Shown: positions 11,783-22,465, counted from the first letter of the stretch. The stretch is 64,000 nucleotides of DNA from Glycine soja (GCF_004193775.1 NC_041021.1:8066651-8130650); one strand, 5' to 3'. Notes: generated by a model from the sequence alone, not told the origin. Numbers and translations: made by a program.

Positions 11783-11975
11783 ATGCTAGAGAATCTTCAG
11801 GTTCCTCCGTCGACAACGGAATCGACCCCAGTGCTGAAGTGCTATGCTCCACCCAACCAGAGGTAATGTATTTTCTCTTATATTTTATACATATTATCAC
11901 TTTCTTTTTCAATTCCTAATTTTTCCCATTCTTTATTTTGCAGGAACGTTTCTGCCAACAGGCGCAAATCATCTG
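11783..11975 (+). pseudogene. Captured 5' exons of an unidentified plant gene
   Basis: From 11340 the base composition changes from nearly pure AT to a normal UTR-like mix. A possible leader intron starts at the AAG/GTACTT donor near 11552. The ATG at 11783 opens exon 1 (to 11862, donor GTAATG) and exon 2 is 11944-11975 (acceptor TTGCAG, donor GTAAGC). The joined reading is about 38 residues: MLENLQVPPSTTES near the start, and CYAPPNQRN and NRRKSSG near the end. I do not recognise the protein and assign no function. Clean splice sites and an open frame suggest recent capture. No further exon was seen before the ULP1 part at 13874. Confidence 0.5.
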
Positions 11976-13873
11976 GTAAGCTCACTCCTTATTTTCTCCC
12001 AATCTTTTTATTCACCTGTACTTTGCTAACTTTTTTTTTCTTTTTTCAAATGGGTATTTAGTAATGTCAAAGAAATATAGCCTCCCCCCCCCTCCCCTTT
12101 TTTTTCTAATGAGCATGATGTGCTTTATTTAGTAAAATTAACACTCTTAATGCGTAGATTTTTTTTAATCTAAACAAAGATATTACAAGAATCCAATTAA
12201 AGTAAAACTTTTTTTATGGAAGAAAATCTGTTTTGAGTTAAATAAAATTATTATAAACAATAAAAATTTTCTTATTAATTTTTAATAGTTATGTATCTAA
12301 GAGTTGAACTCGAAAAACTCAAATATTAGTTAAGCTAAATAATCCCACGCGTTTGATGGTTAATATCTCCATTGTTGTTAGCAGTAGTTGCACACCTTTT
12401 CCTATGTGCATATCATATGTGATTCCAACTTTAATTTGATAATCCCTTGTGGAGGCCCATGCCCCCTTTCTTCCCATGCTTTTTCTTTTGGTCATCTCCT
12501 CGTTATTTTCAGTGCTTCCCTCTCTCCTTTTCCATAGAGAGAGCCTCTAAAAGTCTCATCAGCCTTTTCATTATTGTATTCTTATGGTAATCCCACCAGC
12601 CACATAGTTGGACCACAGTAGTTGGGGGAATTATTGTGGGAGTTTATAGCCCAGCAACTCAACAAATAAAGGGGATTTCAAATGCAAAATCTTCATAAAT
12701 TTTCTTTGGAGTCTTTAGCGGAAATTTTTTTAAATTTATTTATCGAAATATATATTTATTTAAATATAATAAGTATTTTTTTTTATAATGTATTTTTCTA
12801 AATTATTTTTGTTTTAAAAAATTTACTTATTTTAAGAAATAAATTCCATCAATTTCTTAAAAAAATATTTATTTTAAAATTATTTATAGTCTTGTGTTGA
12901 AGTTATTTAGATTTGGTAGCCAAAGTAAACTATATCATGCATCAATATTTATTTACTTCACTTTTATGATGCTAATTAAATTCTACTGATATATATTTTT
13001 ATGTCACTTTGTTTTGAATATATACAGAATATATTTTGTAAAATTACTCTATAAAATTAAGGACCTAATAATTAGTTAGCTGGCAACAAATATAAAAGCT
13101 AATAGTTAGGACATATTAAATCTATTTCATCAAATTTTTTCTTGCTATTAAATTTACGAAAATAAGTAGTCATGACTTGAAATGATGTGTGACCATTTTT
13201 CTTTATCCCAATAATAAAATAAAAAATAATTCCTTATTATCCAATTTGAGACAAAAAAAACAAGAATCACCCTTACATTTTTCTTTATCCCCACCCTTAC
13301 TACCGTATTAAACATTATTTATTTACATATTGTGAATCAATTTCTTGCTAACTAATTTATTTTTGCCTGATTTTGACCAGCTTTTTATTTGACTTTTTGA
13401 TCGATTTTTTTTTACTTTTTGACTTTTTATTCTTCTATTTTTTCTATTTTTTTTTAGGGATTTTGGTTCTAAGTGTCTAAATATTAATTCCTCTATAGTA
13501 TTTTTACTGTATGATATTTGCTCATTGTTGATGGAATAACTATTCCTCTTATTATCCCTAACTAAAAAAGTTTAATCATATAGGAAATCCTGTATGATAT
13601 TTGTAGATTTCTTTAAAAAGCTACAAGTAAGTTTGTAATTCGATCTTTGCCTCTGGCTTAAATGTATATAATTTTTGATTTTGTTTTTTATTTAGTCCCT
13701 ATTTTTCTCATAGCCTGAATTTAACCTAAATCCAAGGCTGCTGCTAGGTGAATTGTTGTTAAGGTACGTGATTTAAATAAAACTTCTACTTATATATATT
13801 TTATTTGTGTGTACACTAATTGTAGTTAACGTTTAATTAATATTCAAATTTCATTATGTATTTAGTGTAATAG
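11976..13873. other. Interior of the non-autonomous CACTA element, no gene recognised
   Basis: The sequence is AT-rich with T-rich runs. A less AT-rich island at 12380-12680 contains C/T-rich, leader-like sequence but no ORF. It could be part of the captured gene's intron. Confidence 0.4.
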
Positions 13874-14137
13874 ACAAAAAGGAATCACTGAATGTGGCTA
13901 CTACGTGATGCACTGGATGTCCACGATAATCTTAGGATCTTTCAGAAATAATTGAGAGACGGTAATTGTTTATTTCAAACAAAGTTTGTTTTCTTATAAT
14001 TGTTATTACATTATTAATTTATTTTTTATTTGATCATGTAGTATTTTAATGAAGTTAGACAATTGAAAGCAGAGAGATTCATGGCGCTTCGCATCTAGTG
14101 GGCACAGTATTATCTAAAAGTTAGAAATCAAACATAG
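13874..14137 (+). pseudogene. ULP1-type (peptidase C48) cysteine protease, C-terminal two exons
   Basis: Exon 13874-13961 (acceptor TAG, donor GTAATT) encodes QKGITECGYYVMHWMS and then ILGSFRNN. Exon 14042-14137 encodes YFNEVRQLKAERFMALRI and, after an in-frame TAG, WAQYYLKVRNQT and its own stop. The E-C-G-Y-Y segment is the catalytic-cysteine block of C48 SUMO-protease-like proteins found in many plant transposons. A second stop (TGA near 13954) sits where Trp is expected. Both stops are single transitions. The His and Asp catalytic blocks are missing, so this is the tail of an element-borne ULP1 gene. Confidence 0.7.
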
Positions 14138-14395
14138 GATGTTAAGCAACTATGTAACTTTAGGTTACTTAATTAGTTTACATACTTTACATTACATTTT
14201 TTACAATTGTTGTTTCATTTTAACATTGAATAACCTTTGTTGATAGCTAGTTTTCTGCTAAAATCTATTTGAAAGCAGAATGCAAATGATATATGTTGTG
14301 TGCTGTGTGGTTTGATTTTAAATTTACAGGTTAAATTTTGGTTTTTTTTTTTGTAAAAACAGAGACATTATTTAAAAAAAAATTTTTGAAAACAA

Positions 14396-14776
14396 AAAAA
14401 CCGATGTTAACGAATGTGTTAATTTGACAGTTAACATCGGTTTTTTTGGAAAAACCGATGTTAACGAATGTGTTAATGTTGACAGTTAACATCAGTTTTT
14501 TTGTAAAAAATCGATGTTAATATCGAAAACGTTAACATCGGTTTTTTGGAAAAACCGATGTTAACTTTCAACATTAATATACATTTTTTAGGTGTAATTC
14601 ATATTACCAACATCGGTTATTTATATAACCGATGTTGGTAATTTTACGTTAACATCGGTTTTTAAAAAACCAATGTTAACGATAATACTATCAACGTCGG
14701 TACTTTCAACATCGGTTCAAAAATCGATGTTGAAAGTCATAAATAACCGATGTAGAAAGCATATTTTCTATTAGTG
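14396..14776. repeat. CACTA subterminal repeat array, right end
   Basis: Inverted and direct copies of 'aaaaccgatgttaacg' and 'gttaacatcggtttttt' end at the terminus 'catattttctattagtg'. They pair with the left array. Confidence 0.85.
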
Positions 14777-14779
14777 ATT

Positions 14780-14905
14780 GAAGCAAGTTGCTCTTGTCCA
14801 ATTGGAAATTTACCCGTAGTGGGGACTAGAGGAGGTTTAATAGGTTCTAACAATTTAATGCATTACCAATTTCATTCAAAGGAAAGTTCACAGGTAACTG
14901 AAATC
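14780..14905 (-). pseudogene. Ca2+-ATPase (ACA8/9/10-like) fragment, upstream half
   Basis: On the minus strand this reads PLVPTTGKFPIGQEQL then ASISRQHD, the linker between the N-terminal calmodulin-binding region and the first membrane helix in ACA8/9/10-type pumps. It joins directly, across the CACTA insertion, to LQQCGG and then HGDDADLLKRR at 8960-9227. An in-frame stop lies just upstream and no further ATPase exon was recognised. It is the other half of the same captured fragment. Confidence 0.7.
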
Positions 14906-15212
14906 CTTGGACAATTTGATAACTTTTTATCATAGTCACCAATAGATGGTTCAATGATCTAAATTCTATATTTTACGTAAATCTTTTTCCACATTCACCT
15001 TTGTAATGTTATTACCCACTTTGCAGCAACAGCGAGCTAGCAGAACTCTCATGACTTTAAGTCAAGAATGGAAAATATTGCCCAAGAGGATGAAGAGTAT
15101 TCCCATTTAAACTCATAATAATATAGGCATTTTGGGTTCAGAATTCAGATTTCAGACAACAGGTTTGAATTGCATGCATAATATAGGGGGATAGAGACAA
15201 CAAGAAGATTAC
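14906..15212. other. Spacer between the Ca2+-ATPase and COG6 fragments
   Basis: Probably intron or junction sequence of the captured genes. No exon was recognised. It is moderately AT-rich, without repeats. Confidence 0.4.
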
Positions 15213-15567
15213 CTGATGATGTGTCCTAAGCAACACTTTGCAATTGGCATGAATCTCTTGGACATGAGATAATGCCTTGAAAAAGTTTTCATTCAGCTCT
15301 TCTTCTCTAAGTGCATTTATCTACAGATAATCAACAATTAATTGTAAGCAAGAACATAGTACATGTATTTCATTTAATTCACAAAGCCATAGTTGAAGAC
15401 ATAAAACAATAATTTAAACCTCTTTAGGGGAGAGTTGATAATCGTGTAAGAAGCATGCCACAATCTCTTGTCTTTGTGTAGTAGTTTCAAGCTCTTGTTT
15501 GAGCCTCTCTCTGGTACCAATAATGTCAGCAGCGCTAGCACTACAACTATTCAAAACCTTTGTTATC
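15213..15567 (-). pseudogene. COG6: Captured fragment of conserved oligomeric Golgi complex subunit 6, two exons
   Basis: The minus-strand exon 15567-15420 (148 bp, tttacag acceptor, GTTTAA donor) encodes KVLNSCSASAADIIGTRERL and then QRQEIVACFLHDYQLS. After a short intron, exon 15320-15213 (108 bp, ctgtag acceptor, GTAATC donor) encodes INALREEELNENFFKALSH and ends CKVLLRTHHQ. This is the N-terminal coiled-coil-rich part of plant COG6, a subunit of the tethering complex for retrograde traffic inside the Golgi. Both exons are open, phase-matched and have consensus splice sites, so capture looks fairly recent. No other COG6 exon was found and the gene cannot be functional. It lies in the large CACTA element, in the same orientation as the Ca2+-ATPase piece. 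Confidence 0.85.
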
Positions 15568-16407
15568 CTGTAAATATAGAACCTAAAATTTTATCAAAGA
15601 ATCTACAGACTAGCGCAACAAAGAATTAGCGCAATAAAGAATTTATTCTCTTTGAAAGAACAATAAGACAATTTTAATTTTCAAATGTAAACTTGATATT
15701 CTATGCAGACAAAGTTTAAAATTCCAAAAACATGACTCATAAACTAGTGACTATAGAGGTGCACGACTAAAAACCAAAATTGAGAATCACAAGCTTAAAT
15801 TCCACATCAAATACATGAATTGAATCTCTTGATCACAAACCATTCTCAGCTCTATTATGCTTGCTAGCATGGAATGGTGGAACTGCCTAATTTGTACATA
15901 ATTTATAAAAAAAATTCCCAACTATTTCACCTAGATCACCCACTAAAATCCCAAGAACTTCCTATTAAGTGATTGAAAAACAACCTAAATCTGAACCATA
16001 ACTCTAGACAGACACTGCCTTGAGCAACCTATTTTATTCCTAATTACTATAATTATAGCTATTTTTTATTGTCTGCACATGGAACATTGATTTCTTAGTG
16101 TGTAAAATGCATATAGGTACAAGGCATAAAAAAGTGTATCCCCTAAAATGTTGAATCCTAGGACACATAGAAACTATACCTCATTACCTCCTAACTACAT
16201 TATTCTTCTTTGTCTGCATTTTACAAGCCCTACCAAGGTAATCTTTGAGTGAATACGTTTACTATGCTTCTACAAGATACATTATTTACCAGGATGGAAA
16301 ATGATTAATGATTAATCAGTCAATTTTCACATCATTATCTCATTTCGATTTTTGAATACTTATTTTAGTAGTAATTGATGTATAAGTCCTACTAAGCACT
16401 TTCTTCA
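15568..16407. other. Intron-like AT-rich sequence upstream of the COG6 exons
   Basis: No coding exon was recognised. The sequence resumes beyond the Copia insertion at 21765. Confidence 0.4.
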
Positions 16408-18172
16408 TGTTGGATCAAGTGGCCTCGAAATAATTAAGAAAGGGGGTTGAATTAATTATTAATGTGCCTTGACTAATTAAAAATCTATCATTCTTAATGT
16501 TACTAGATTCAATTAGGCTTTTACTACTAAGTTAAGAAAGTAAAGAATAGAAATAGAAACTTAACCAAAAGTAAAAGTGATAATTACAAGTACACCGCAT
16601 AAATTAAAGAGTGTAGGCAAGAAGAAGACAAACACAAGATTTATACTGGTTTGGCCACAAACCATGCCTACATCCAGTCCCCAAGCAACCTATGGTTCTT
16701 GAGATTTCTTTCAACCTTGTAAAATCCTTTACAAGCCAAAGATCCACAAGGGATGTACCCTCCCTTGTTCTCTTTGAATAACCAAGTGGATGTACCCTCC
16801 ACCTGAACTGATCTACAAGAGATGTACCCTCTCTTGTTCTCAGTATAACAATCCCAAAGTAGATTTACCCTCTACTTGTACCACAAAGGATGTATCCTCT
16901 AATGTGTTAGGACAAAGAATTCTCAGGCGGTTAGTCCTTTGAATCTTTGTAAAGGGGAAACAAAAGATATCTCAGTCGGTTAGTCCTTTGAAATCTTTTG
17001 CTTAAGGGGAAGGGAAGAATCAAAAGAATTCTCAGGCGGTTAGTCCTTTGAATCTTTTGTAAGGGAGAAGAGAGAAACAAAAGAATTCAGGCGGTTAGTC
17101 CTTCGTTCTTTTGGCAAAGGGAGAAGAGAATGAAAAAGATGAATAACACAAGTTTTTTATCAAAGAACTTTTCTTGAAAGAGAAAGTATTGAACAAAAAC
17201 TTTTAGAAAGATGAAGAGAAATTTCTGTAGAAAGAGTTGAAAGGTATTGTATGATGTTGAGAGAAGATTGAAAGATAGATGATTTAAAGATGATTGATAG
17301 AGATAATGTAGTTCTTTAAATAGATGCCATGGCCACATATTTATAATCACTTGATAACTCAAGTCAAAGCTTGTGACTCTTGGCAATTTCTTTAAAAACT
17401 AGTGAATTAAAAAGTTGTGACTTTTGAAAGAATCTTCAAAAACAAGTCACTTGAAGAATTGTGACTTTTGGAAATGTATTTTTCGAAATCAGTCACAGGT
17501 AATCGATTACCATTAAGGTGTAATCGATTACACATCAACAGATGTGACTCTTCATTTTGAATTTTGAAAATTAAAACGTTCAGAAACACTGATAATCGAT
17601 TACAAGTATTGTGTAATCGATTACACAAGTTAAAAATGTTTAAACAAAAGTTATAACTCTTGAAATTTGAAATCTTAACGTTTTAAAACACTGATAATCA
17701 ATTACAATCGATTATACATCAACATATGTGACACTTCATTTTGAATTTTGAAAATTAAAACGTTTAGAAACACTGGTAATTGATTACAAGTATTATGTAA
17801 TCGATTACACAAGTTAAAAATGTTTAAACACAAGTTATAACTCTTAAAATTTGAAATCTTAACGTTTTAAAACACTGGTAATCGATTATTACCTTCTGGT
17901 AATCGATTACTAGAGAGTAAAACTCTTTGGTAATGATTTTGTGAAAACTTCTTGTGCTACTCAATGTTTTAAAAAAAACTTTTTTAATACTTATCTTAAT
18001 TGAGTCTTCTCTTGATTCTTGAATCTTGAGTCTTGAATCTTGATCTTGATTATTCTTGAATCTTGATTCTTGAAACTTGATTTTTGAAACTTAATTGTTG
18101 AATCTTTGGATTTTTCTTGACTCTTGATTCTTTGGCATCATAAAAATAACCTTGGAAGACATTGCTTTCACA
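16408..18172 (-). repeat. 3' LTR of the Copia element (1765 bp, expanded)
   Basis: This LTR is 313 bases longer than its partner. It has extra copies of a unit with 'tctcaggcggttagtccttt' (16918-17100). It also has a tandem duplication of about 185 bp (about 17508-17692 and 17693-17877) that is single in the other LTR. Both LTRs carry several GTAATCGATTAC palindromes and a TTGAATCTTGA-type microrepeat. Confidence 0.85.
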
Positions 18173-18195
18173 ATCTCCCCCTTTTTGATGATGAC
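18173..18195 (-). promoter_or_regulatory. Polypurine tract of the Copia element
   Basis: On the minus strand, gtcatcatcaaaaaggggga plus gat lies directly before the 3' LTR. The same tract precedes the LTR at 47021, confirming a shared family. Confidence 0.85.
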
Positions 18196-19969
18196 AATCG
18201 TGAAATCAAGAGAATGCATACAATTTTGTTCTACCGTTCACTCATCCCCTTCTCCCCCTTTCTTTTTGAATTTATGCTTAATTTTAAAGTTTTGAAAATA
18301 TAATATCTTGATTTCTTAAAATGCCCATTTTTCTCTCCCCCTTTGGCAACATCAGAAAGGCCAAAGTGCGTAAAACATACATAATTTAAAAAACATACAA
18401 AAAGCATTCATTGTAAAACAAACATAAAAGATTCTAAACCATTCATGAAGCAAGACATGAATAAACCAAATTAAAATGCAAACCACATAGTCCTATATCA
18501 CAATCCATAAATATTCAGTCATACTAAACAAGTATTAAAAGAAATACTAAGTATTCAAATGTCATAAAAATATAGCCAAATACAAGGCTTAAAAACATAA
18601 TATAATTATAATCTAAATCTATTATCATAGAATCAAAACTTAATTCTAAGTAACAAAAATTAGTTTTGAATACATACATGGTAACTCATTACTTATCCCA
18701 ATTATTTTAGCATATCAATATAATTTTGACAAAAATCCAATCATGTCAAATCATACATAAATGGATAACATACAATAAATGTATTCATACAAGGGAGAAA
18801 AACTTATAAAAAATACATAATGAAAACATATATATCAAATAAGTCATAAGTCATCAAAAGTAACCAAGTAGAACCATAACACATAAAGCAACTAACAAGT
18901 TTTAAACTTTTAGAAAATAAAGTACTAATAAAGTTTCAAAACATAATTCACTAAGTACCAAATAAGTAAACAAGATAATCAAGTTTAAACACATAACAGA
19001 AAGACATTAAAACAAACTATTTTGCACCCATAAAAAAATACATATTCACTATCTTAATCAACATAACCTTTAAATATAATAAAAAAATCATAATAACTCT
19101 CAAACAAAATCAATCATCAAACATTTCAAATTAAATTAATTAAATTATCAATCAATTAACTATGCACAATAATTTCTATTCCAATTTTTTTTTAATTTCA
19201 ATTTCAAATTTCAAATTTCAAATTTCTATTTTCAAATTTTAAATTTTAAATTTTAAATTTTAAATTTCAAATTCTAACTTCCAACTTCCAATAACTTCCA
19301 CTTCCAACTTTCAACTTCCAGTAACTTTCATTTTCAATTTTCAACTTCCAATAACTTCCAAATTTTAATTTTCAAACTTCCAATAAATTCCAAATTTTAA
19401 TTTTCAAACTTCCAATAACTCGCAAATTTTAATTTTCAAACTTTCAACTAGTTGGACACAATTACCAAAGACAAAAAATCAATCATGTATATTGAAATTC
19501 TTTAAACTAAATATAGTTAATTAATCATAATAAATTTTAACATGATCAAATAATTTTGGACTTATCTTCAATTTATAGAACTATGTCTGTTCTACTGTAA
19601 TCGATTACACATAGTGGTAATCGATTATCAGAGAATTAAACACTAAATTTTAAGTATCAAATAACAATCATCAACACATATCATAGTAATTATTTACTTA
19701 ATTCAATTATTCTAACATGTCAAAACATTTTTTTATTTTTTAACAGAATCTAATCATCTTAGAAACACAACGTAAGCAATTCAAGCATTAATCAATTCAA
19801 ACAAAATTCAATTAATCATATATATTCAAAATTAAAACTAAATAATTTCAATAATTAAACATTGTAAACACAATCAAACAATTTCAATAATTAAACATTG
19901 TAAACACAATCAAACAATTTCAATAATTATTTTCTATTAGCCACAAAAATATACTAATCATACCTTAAT
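18196..19969. other. Non-coding interior of the Copia element
   Basis: A-rich sequence without an ORF. The stretch 19196-19440 consists of short repeats of 'aaatttcaaatttc' and 'cttccaataacttcc'. Two ATCGATTA palindromes occur near 19600-19626. Confidence 0.6.
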
Positions 19970-20257
19970 TCATAGAGATGGCTTAGATGTTACATCTTTT
20001 GAGATTTTACTGATATTGTTGTCACTGTATATAGCATGTCCACTTTTCTTGGGAGAAATGGTTGTAAACTTGGATACATCTCCCTTCATATGCTTGGAAC
20101 ATCCACTGTCGATGTACCACTTCTTCCTTACAGATTCTTCTTTGTTGTTTTCATGAGATTTTGTCATGAGACACAAGTTGGCTTGGTCTTCATCATGATC
20201 TTGGAATGACCTATACCTGAAATTACTTTTGAAAAACAAAGAATTTAAAGAGTTCAT
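19970..20257 (-). pseudogene. Copia gag/protease-region remnant
   Basis: The 95-residue reading includes KKWYIDSGCSKHMKGD followed by VSKFTTI. WYxDSGCSxHMxGD is the hallmark of the Copia polyprotein around the aspartic protease (DSG active site). The zinc-knuckle region before it and everything after about residue 95 are missing. It lies next to the primer site at the 5' end of the internal region, far too close for an intact gag, so deletions have joined the pieces. Confidence 0.75.
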
Positions 20258-20290
20258 GAATCTTGAAGTTGTGAAACTTTCTACAAGATA

Positions 20291-20305
20291 TCTGCTCTCA
20301 TACCA
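20291..20305 (-). promoter_or_regulatory. Primer-binding site for initiator Met-tRNA
   Basis: On the minus strand, TGGTATGAGAGCAGA follows the 5' LTR by two bases. It differs at one base from the usual Copia site TGGTATCAGAGC. Confidence 0.8.
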
Positions 20306-20307
20306 CT

Positions 20308-21759
20308 TGTTGGATCAAGTGACCTCAGAATATTTAAGTAGGGGGATTGAATTAATTATTAATGTGCCTTGACTAATTAAAAATCTATCATTCTTAATGT
20401 TACTAGATTCAATTAGGCTTTTACTACTAAGTTAAGAAAGTAAAGAATTGAAATATAAACTTAACCAAAAGTAAAAGCAATAACTAAAAGTACACAACGG
20501 AAATTAAAGAGTGTAGGGAAGAAGAAGACAAACACAAGATTTATATTGGTTCGGCCACAAACCATGCTTACATCCAGTCCCCAAGCAACCTGCGGTTCTT
20601 GAGATTTCTTTCAACCTTGTAAAATCCTTTACAAGCCAAAGATCCATAAGGGATGTACCCTCCCTTGTTCTCTCTGAATAACCAAGTGGATGTACCCTCC
20701 ACTTGAACTGATCCACAAGAGATGTACCCTCTCTTGTTCTCAGTATAACAATCCCTAAGTAGATGTACCCTCTACTTGTTCCACAAAGGATGTACCCTCC
20801 AATGTGTTGGGACAAAGAATTCTCAGGCGGTTAGTCCTTTGAATCTTTTGTAAGGGAGAAAAGAGACACAAAAGAATTCAGACAGTTAGTCCTTCGTTCT
20901 TTTGGCAAAGGGAGAAGAGAATGAAAAAGATCAATAACACAAATTTTTGATCAGTGAACTTTTCTTGAAAGAGAAAGTATTGAACAAAAACTTTTATAAA
21001 GATGAAGAGAAATTTCTGTAGAAAGAGTTGAAAGGTATTGAATGATGTCGAGAGAAGATTGAAAGATAAATTGAAAGATAGATGATTTAAAGATGATTGA
21101 TAGAGATAATGTAGTTCTTTAAATTCATGCCATGACCACATATTTATAATCTCTTGATAACTCAAGTCAAAGCTTGTGACTCTTGGCAATTTCTTTAAAA
21201 ACTAGTCACTTAAGATATGACTTTTGAAAGAATCTTCAGAAACAAGTCACTTGAAGAATTGTGACTTTTGGAAATATATTTTTCAAAATTAGTCACTGGT
21301 AATCGATTACCATTAAGGTGTAATCGATTACACATCAACAGATGTGACTCTTCATTTTGAATTTTGAAAATTAAAACATTTAGAAACACTGGTAATCGAT
21401 TATAAGTATTGTGTAATCGATTACACAAGTTAAAAATGTTTAAACACAAGTTGTAACTCTTGAAATTTGAAATCTTAGCATTTTAAAACACTGGTAATCG
21501 ATTACTACCTTCTGGTAATCGATTACCAGAGAGTAAAACTCTTTGGTAATGATTTTATGAAAACTTCTTGTGCTACTCAATGTTTTAAAAAAACTTTTTT
21601 AATACTTATCTTGATTGAGTCTTCTCTTGATTCTTGAATCTTGATCTTGATTATTCTTGAATCTTGATTCTTGAAACTTGATTCTTGAATCTTTGGATTT
21701 TGCTTGACTCTTGATTCTTTGGCATCATCAAAATAACCTTGAAAGACATTGCTTCCACA
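20308..21759 (-). repeat. 5' LTR of the Copia element (1452 bp)
   Basis: This is the shorter partner of the LTR at 16408-18172. It keeps single copies of the blocks duplicated there, and ends with the perfect CTTCA duplication. Confidence 0.88.
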
Positions 21760-21764
21760 CTTCA

Positions 21765-22379
21765 CAATGTGCTAGTTTTGTATCTGATAATCAATTACAT
21801 GGACCAAATGCAATTATCGTCCATATGATCACTTCTTATAGAAGCAAAAGTGAATGCAACTCAATATTAATCTACTGAGCTTCGGTCAACAACATTAGCC
21901 ATCAAAGCTCACAAAAATATAGTCACACGCGCATCAACTTGTTATGATAAAGATGCAAACAATGAATTGCATATAAAGAACTCTTAGAAACGAAAATCCA
22001 GACTTGTTGCAACACTTGGCTATATTAAAGTGAATTGACCTAGTTCTCCATGCTTATCAAAGAAAAGGAAGAGAGATAAAGAACAGAGATCTTGGCCTTG
22101 CCATTGTCGATGGTGTCGTTGCTCTCCACCTCAAAGTGGAGAAAGAGAGAATGAAGAAGATGAAGGTGTGGTGCTTCTTCCGCAACTGGCTCATCGTCAC
22201 GCGCTTAAGTCATCCATCACACACATAAGGTGGAAGATGAAGGTTAAGGAGGAGGAGCGAAAGAGAATCAGACAAAGGTGGAAGATGGAGAAACCCTAGC
22301 ACAGAACTGTGAATGGTTGGCACAGAGAGTGAGAGGGAGAGTGAGAATAGAGAGAGGCACGAGAAAGTAGAGGGAGATT
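21765..22379. other. Continuation of the large CACTA interior, leader-like sequence
   Basis: It continues the sequence interrupted by the Copia element. Bases 22020-22370 are richer in G and C. On the minus strand they look like a plant 5' leader (CTAGGGTTTCTCC and C/T-rich runs), possibly the leader of a captured gene. No exon could be read. Confidence 0.4.
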
Positions 22380-22465
22380 TTAAAGACAATTGAAAATCCT
22401 TCTAAGACGGTTGTTTATCAACCGATTTAAAATCAACGTCCTAAAAACTAATTTTTCTAGAAGTG
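22380..22465. repeat. CACTA terminal and subterminal repeat, right end of the large element
   Basis: 'ccttctaagacggttgttta' and related motifs end in 'tttttctagaagtg', the complement of a CACT..CT..AAAAA terminus like the one at 1673. Confidence 0.6.

Larger units (their letters stand above)
9228..14776. mobile_element. Non-autonomous CACTA element with perfect 3-bp target duplication
   Basis: The left end is CACTACTAAAAAAATGAG and the right end reads inward as CACTAATAGAAAATATG. The flanks are ATT at 9225-9227 and ATT at 14777-14779. Subterminal arrays of 'aacatcggttattt'/'aaaaccgatgtt' occupy both ends. The 5.5-kb interior holds a 345-bp AT-rich tandem repeat, a (TA)n run, the first exons of an unknown host gene and the terminal exons of an ULP1-type cysteine protease. 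No TNP2-type transposase is present, so movement would need help in trans. The insertion divides the Ca2+-ATPase fragment, so it is younger than that capture. Confidence 0.9.
16408..21759 (-). mobile_element. LTR-bounded but internally deleted Ty1/Copia element (SIRE-like)
   Basis: Two related LTRs (16408-18172 and 20308-21759) begin TGTTGGATCAAG on the plus strand. They are flanked by CTTCA at 16403-16407 and CTTCA at 21760-21764, a perfect 5-bp duplication. A Met-tRNA-like primer site lies inside the right LTR and a purine tract (AAAAAGGGGGAGAT on the minus strand) inside the left LTR, so the element is on the minus strand. The internal region is only about 2.1 kb, mostly non-coding, with one remnant of gag/pol. 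RT, integrase and RNase H are gone, so the copy is non-autonomous. It inserted into the large CACTA element. Confidence 0.9.
1673..22465. mobile_element. Large CACTA (En/Spm-type) element carrying captured genes and nested transposons
   Basis: The left end reads CACTACTGCAAAAAGACC. The right end, read on the other strand, is CACTTCTAGAAAAATTAG. Both are followed by arrays of the subterminal motif ttctaagacggttgtt. Flanking LINE sequence appears to continue from one side to the other, which supports a single insertion. The three bases outside the ends are ttt and ctt, an imperfect duplication. Between the ends lie an L1-type LINE, fragments of a Ca2+-ATPase gene and of COG6, a second CACTA element and a Copia element. 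Removing the nested insertions leaves about 5 kb. No En/Spm transposase is visible inside, so the element would be non-autonomous. The alternative is two unrelated CACTA ends. Confidence 0.6.

Noticed and set aside
15213..15567. Functional COG6 gene
   Set aside because: Only two exons are present inside a transposon; the rest of the gene is absent.
17087..17628. ORFs in both LTRs of the Copia element (also at 20504-21449)
   Set aside because: They are parallel readings of LTR repeat units, differ by frameshift between copies and have no domain.
17500..21540. CRISPR-like array suggested by repeated GTAATCGATTAC
   Set aside because: The spacing is irregular, the motif is a short palindrome inside LTRs, and the genome is a plant.
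1673..22465. Exact 3-bp duplication for the large CACTA element
   Set aside because: The flanks are ttt and ctt, one mismatch, so the duplication is not claimed as proof.
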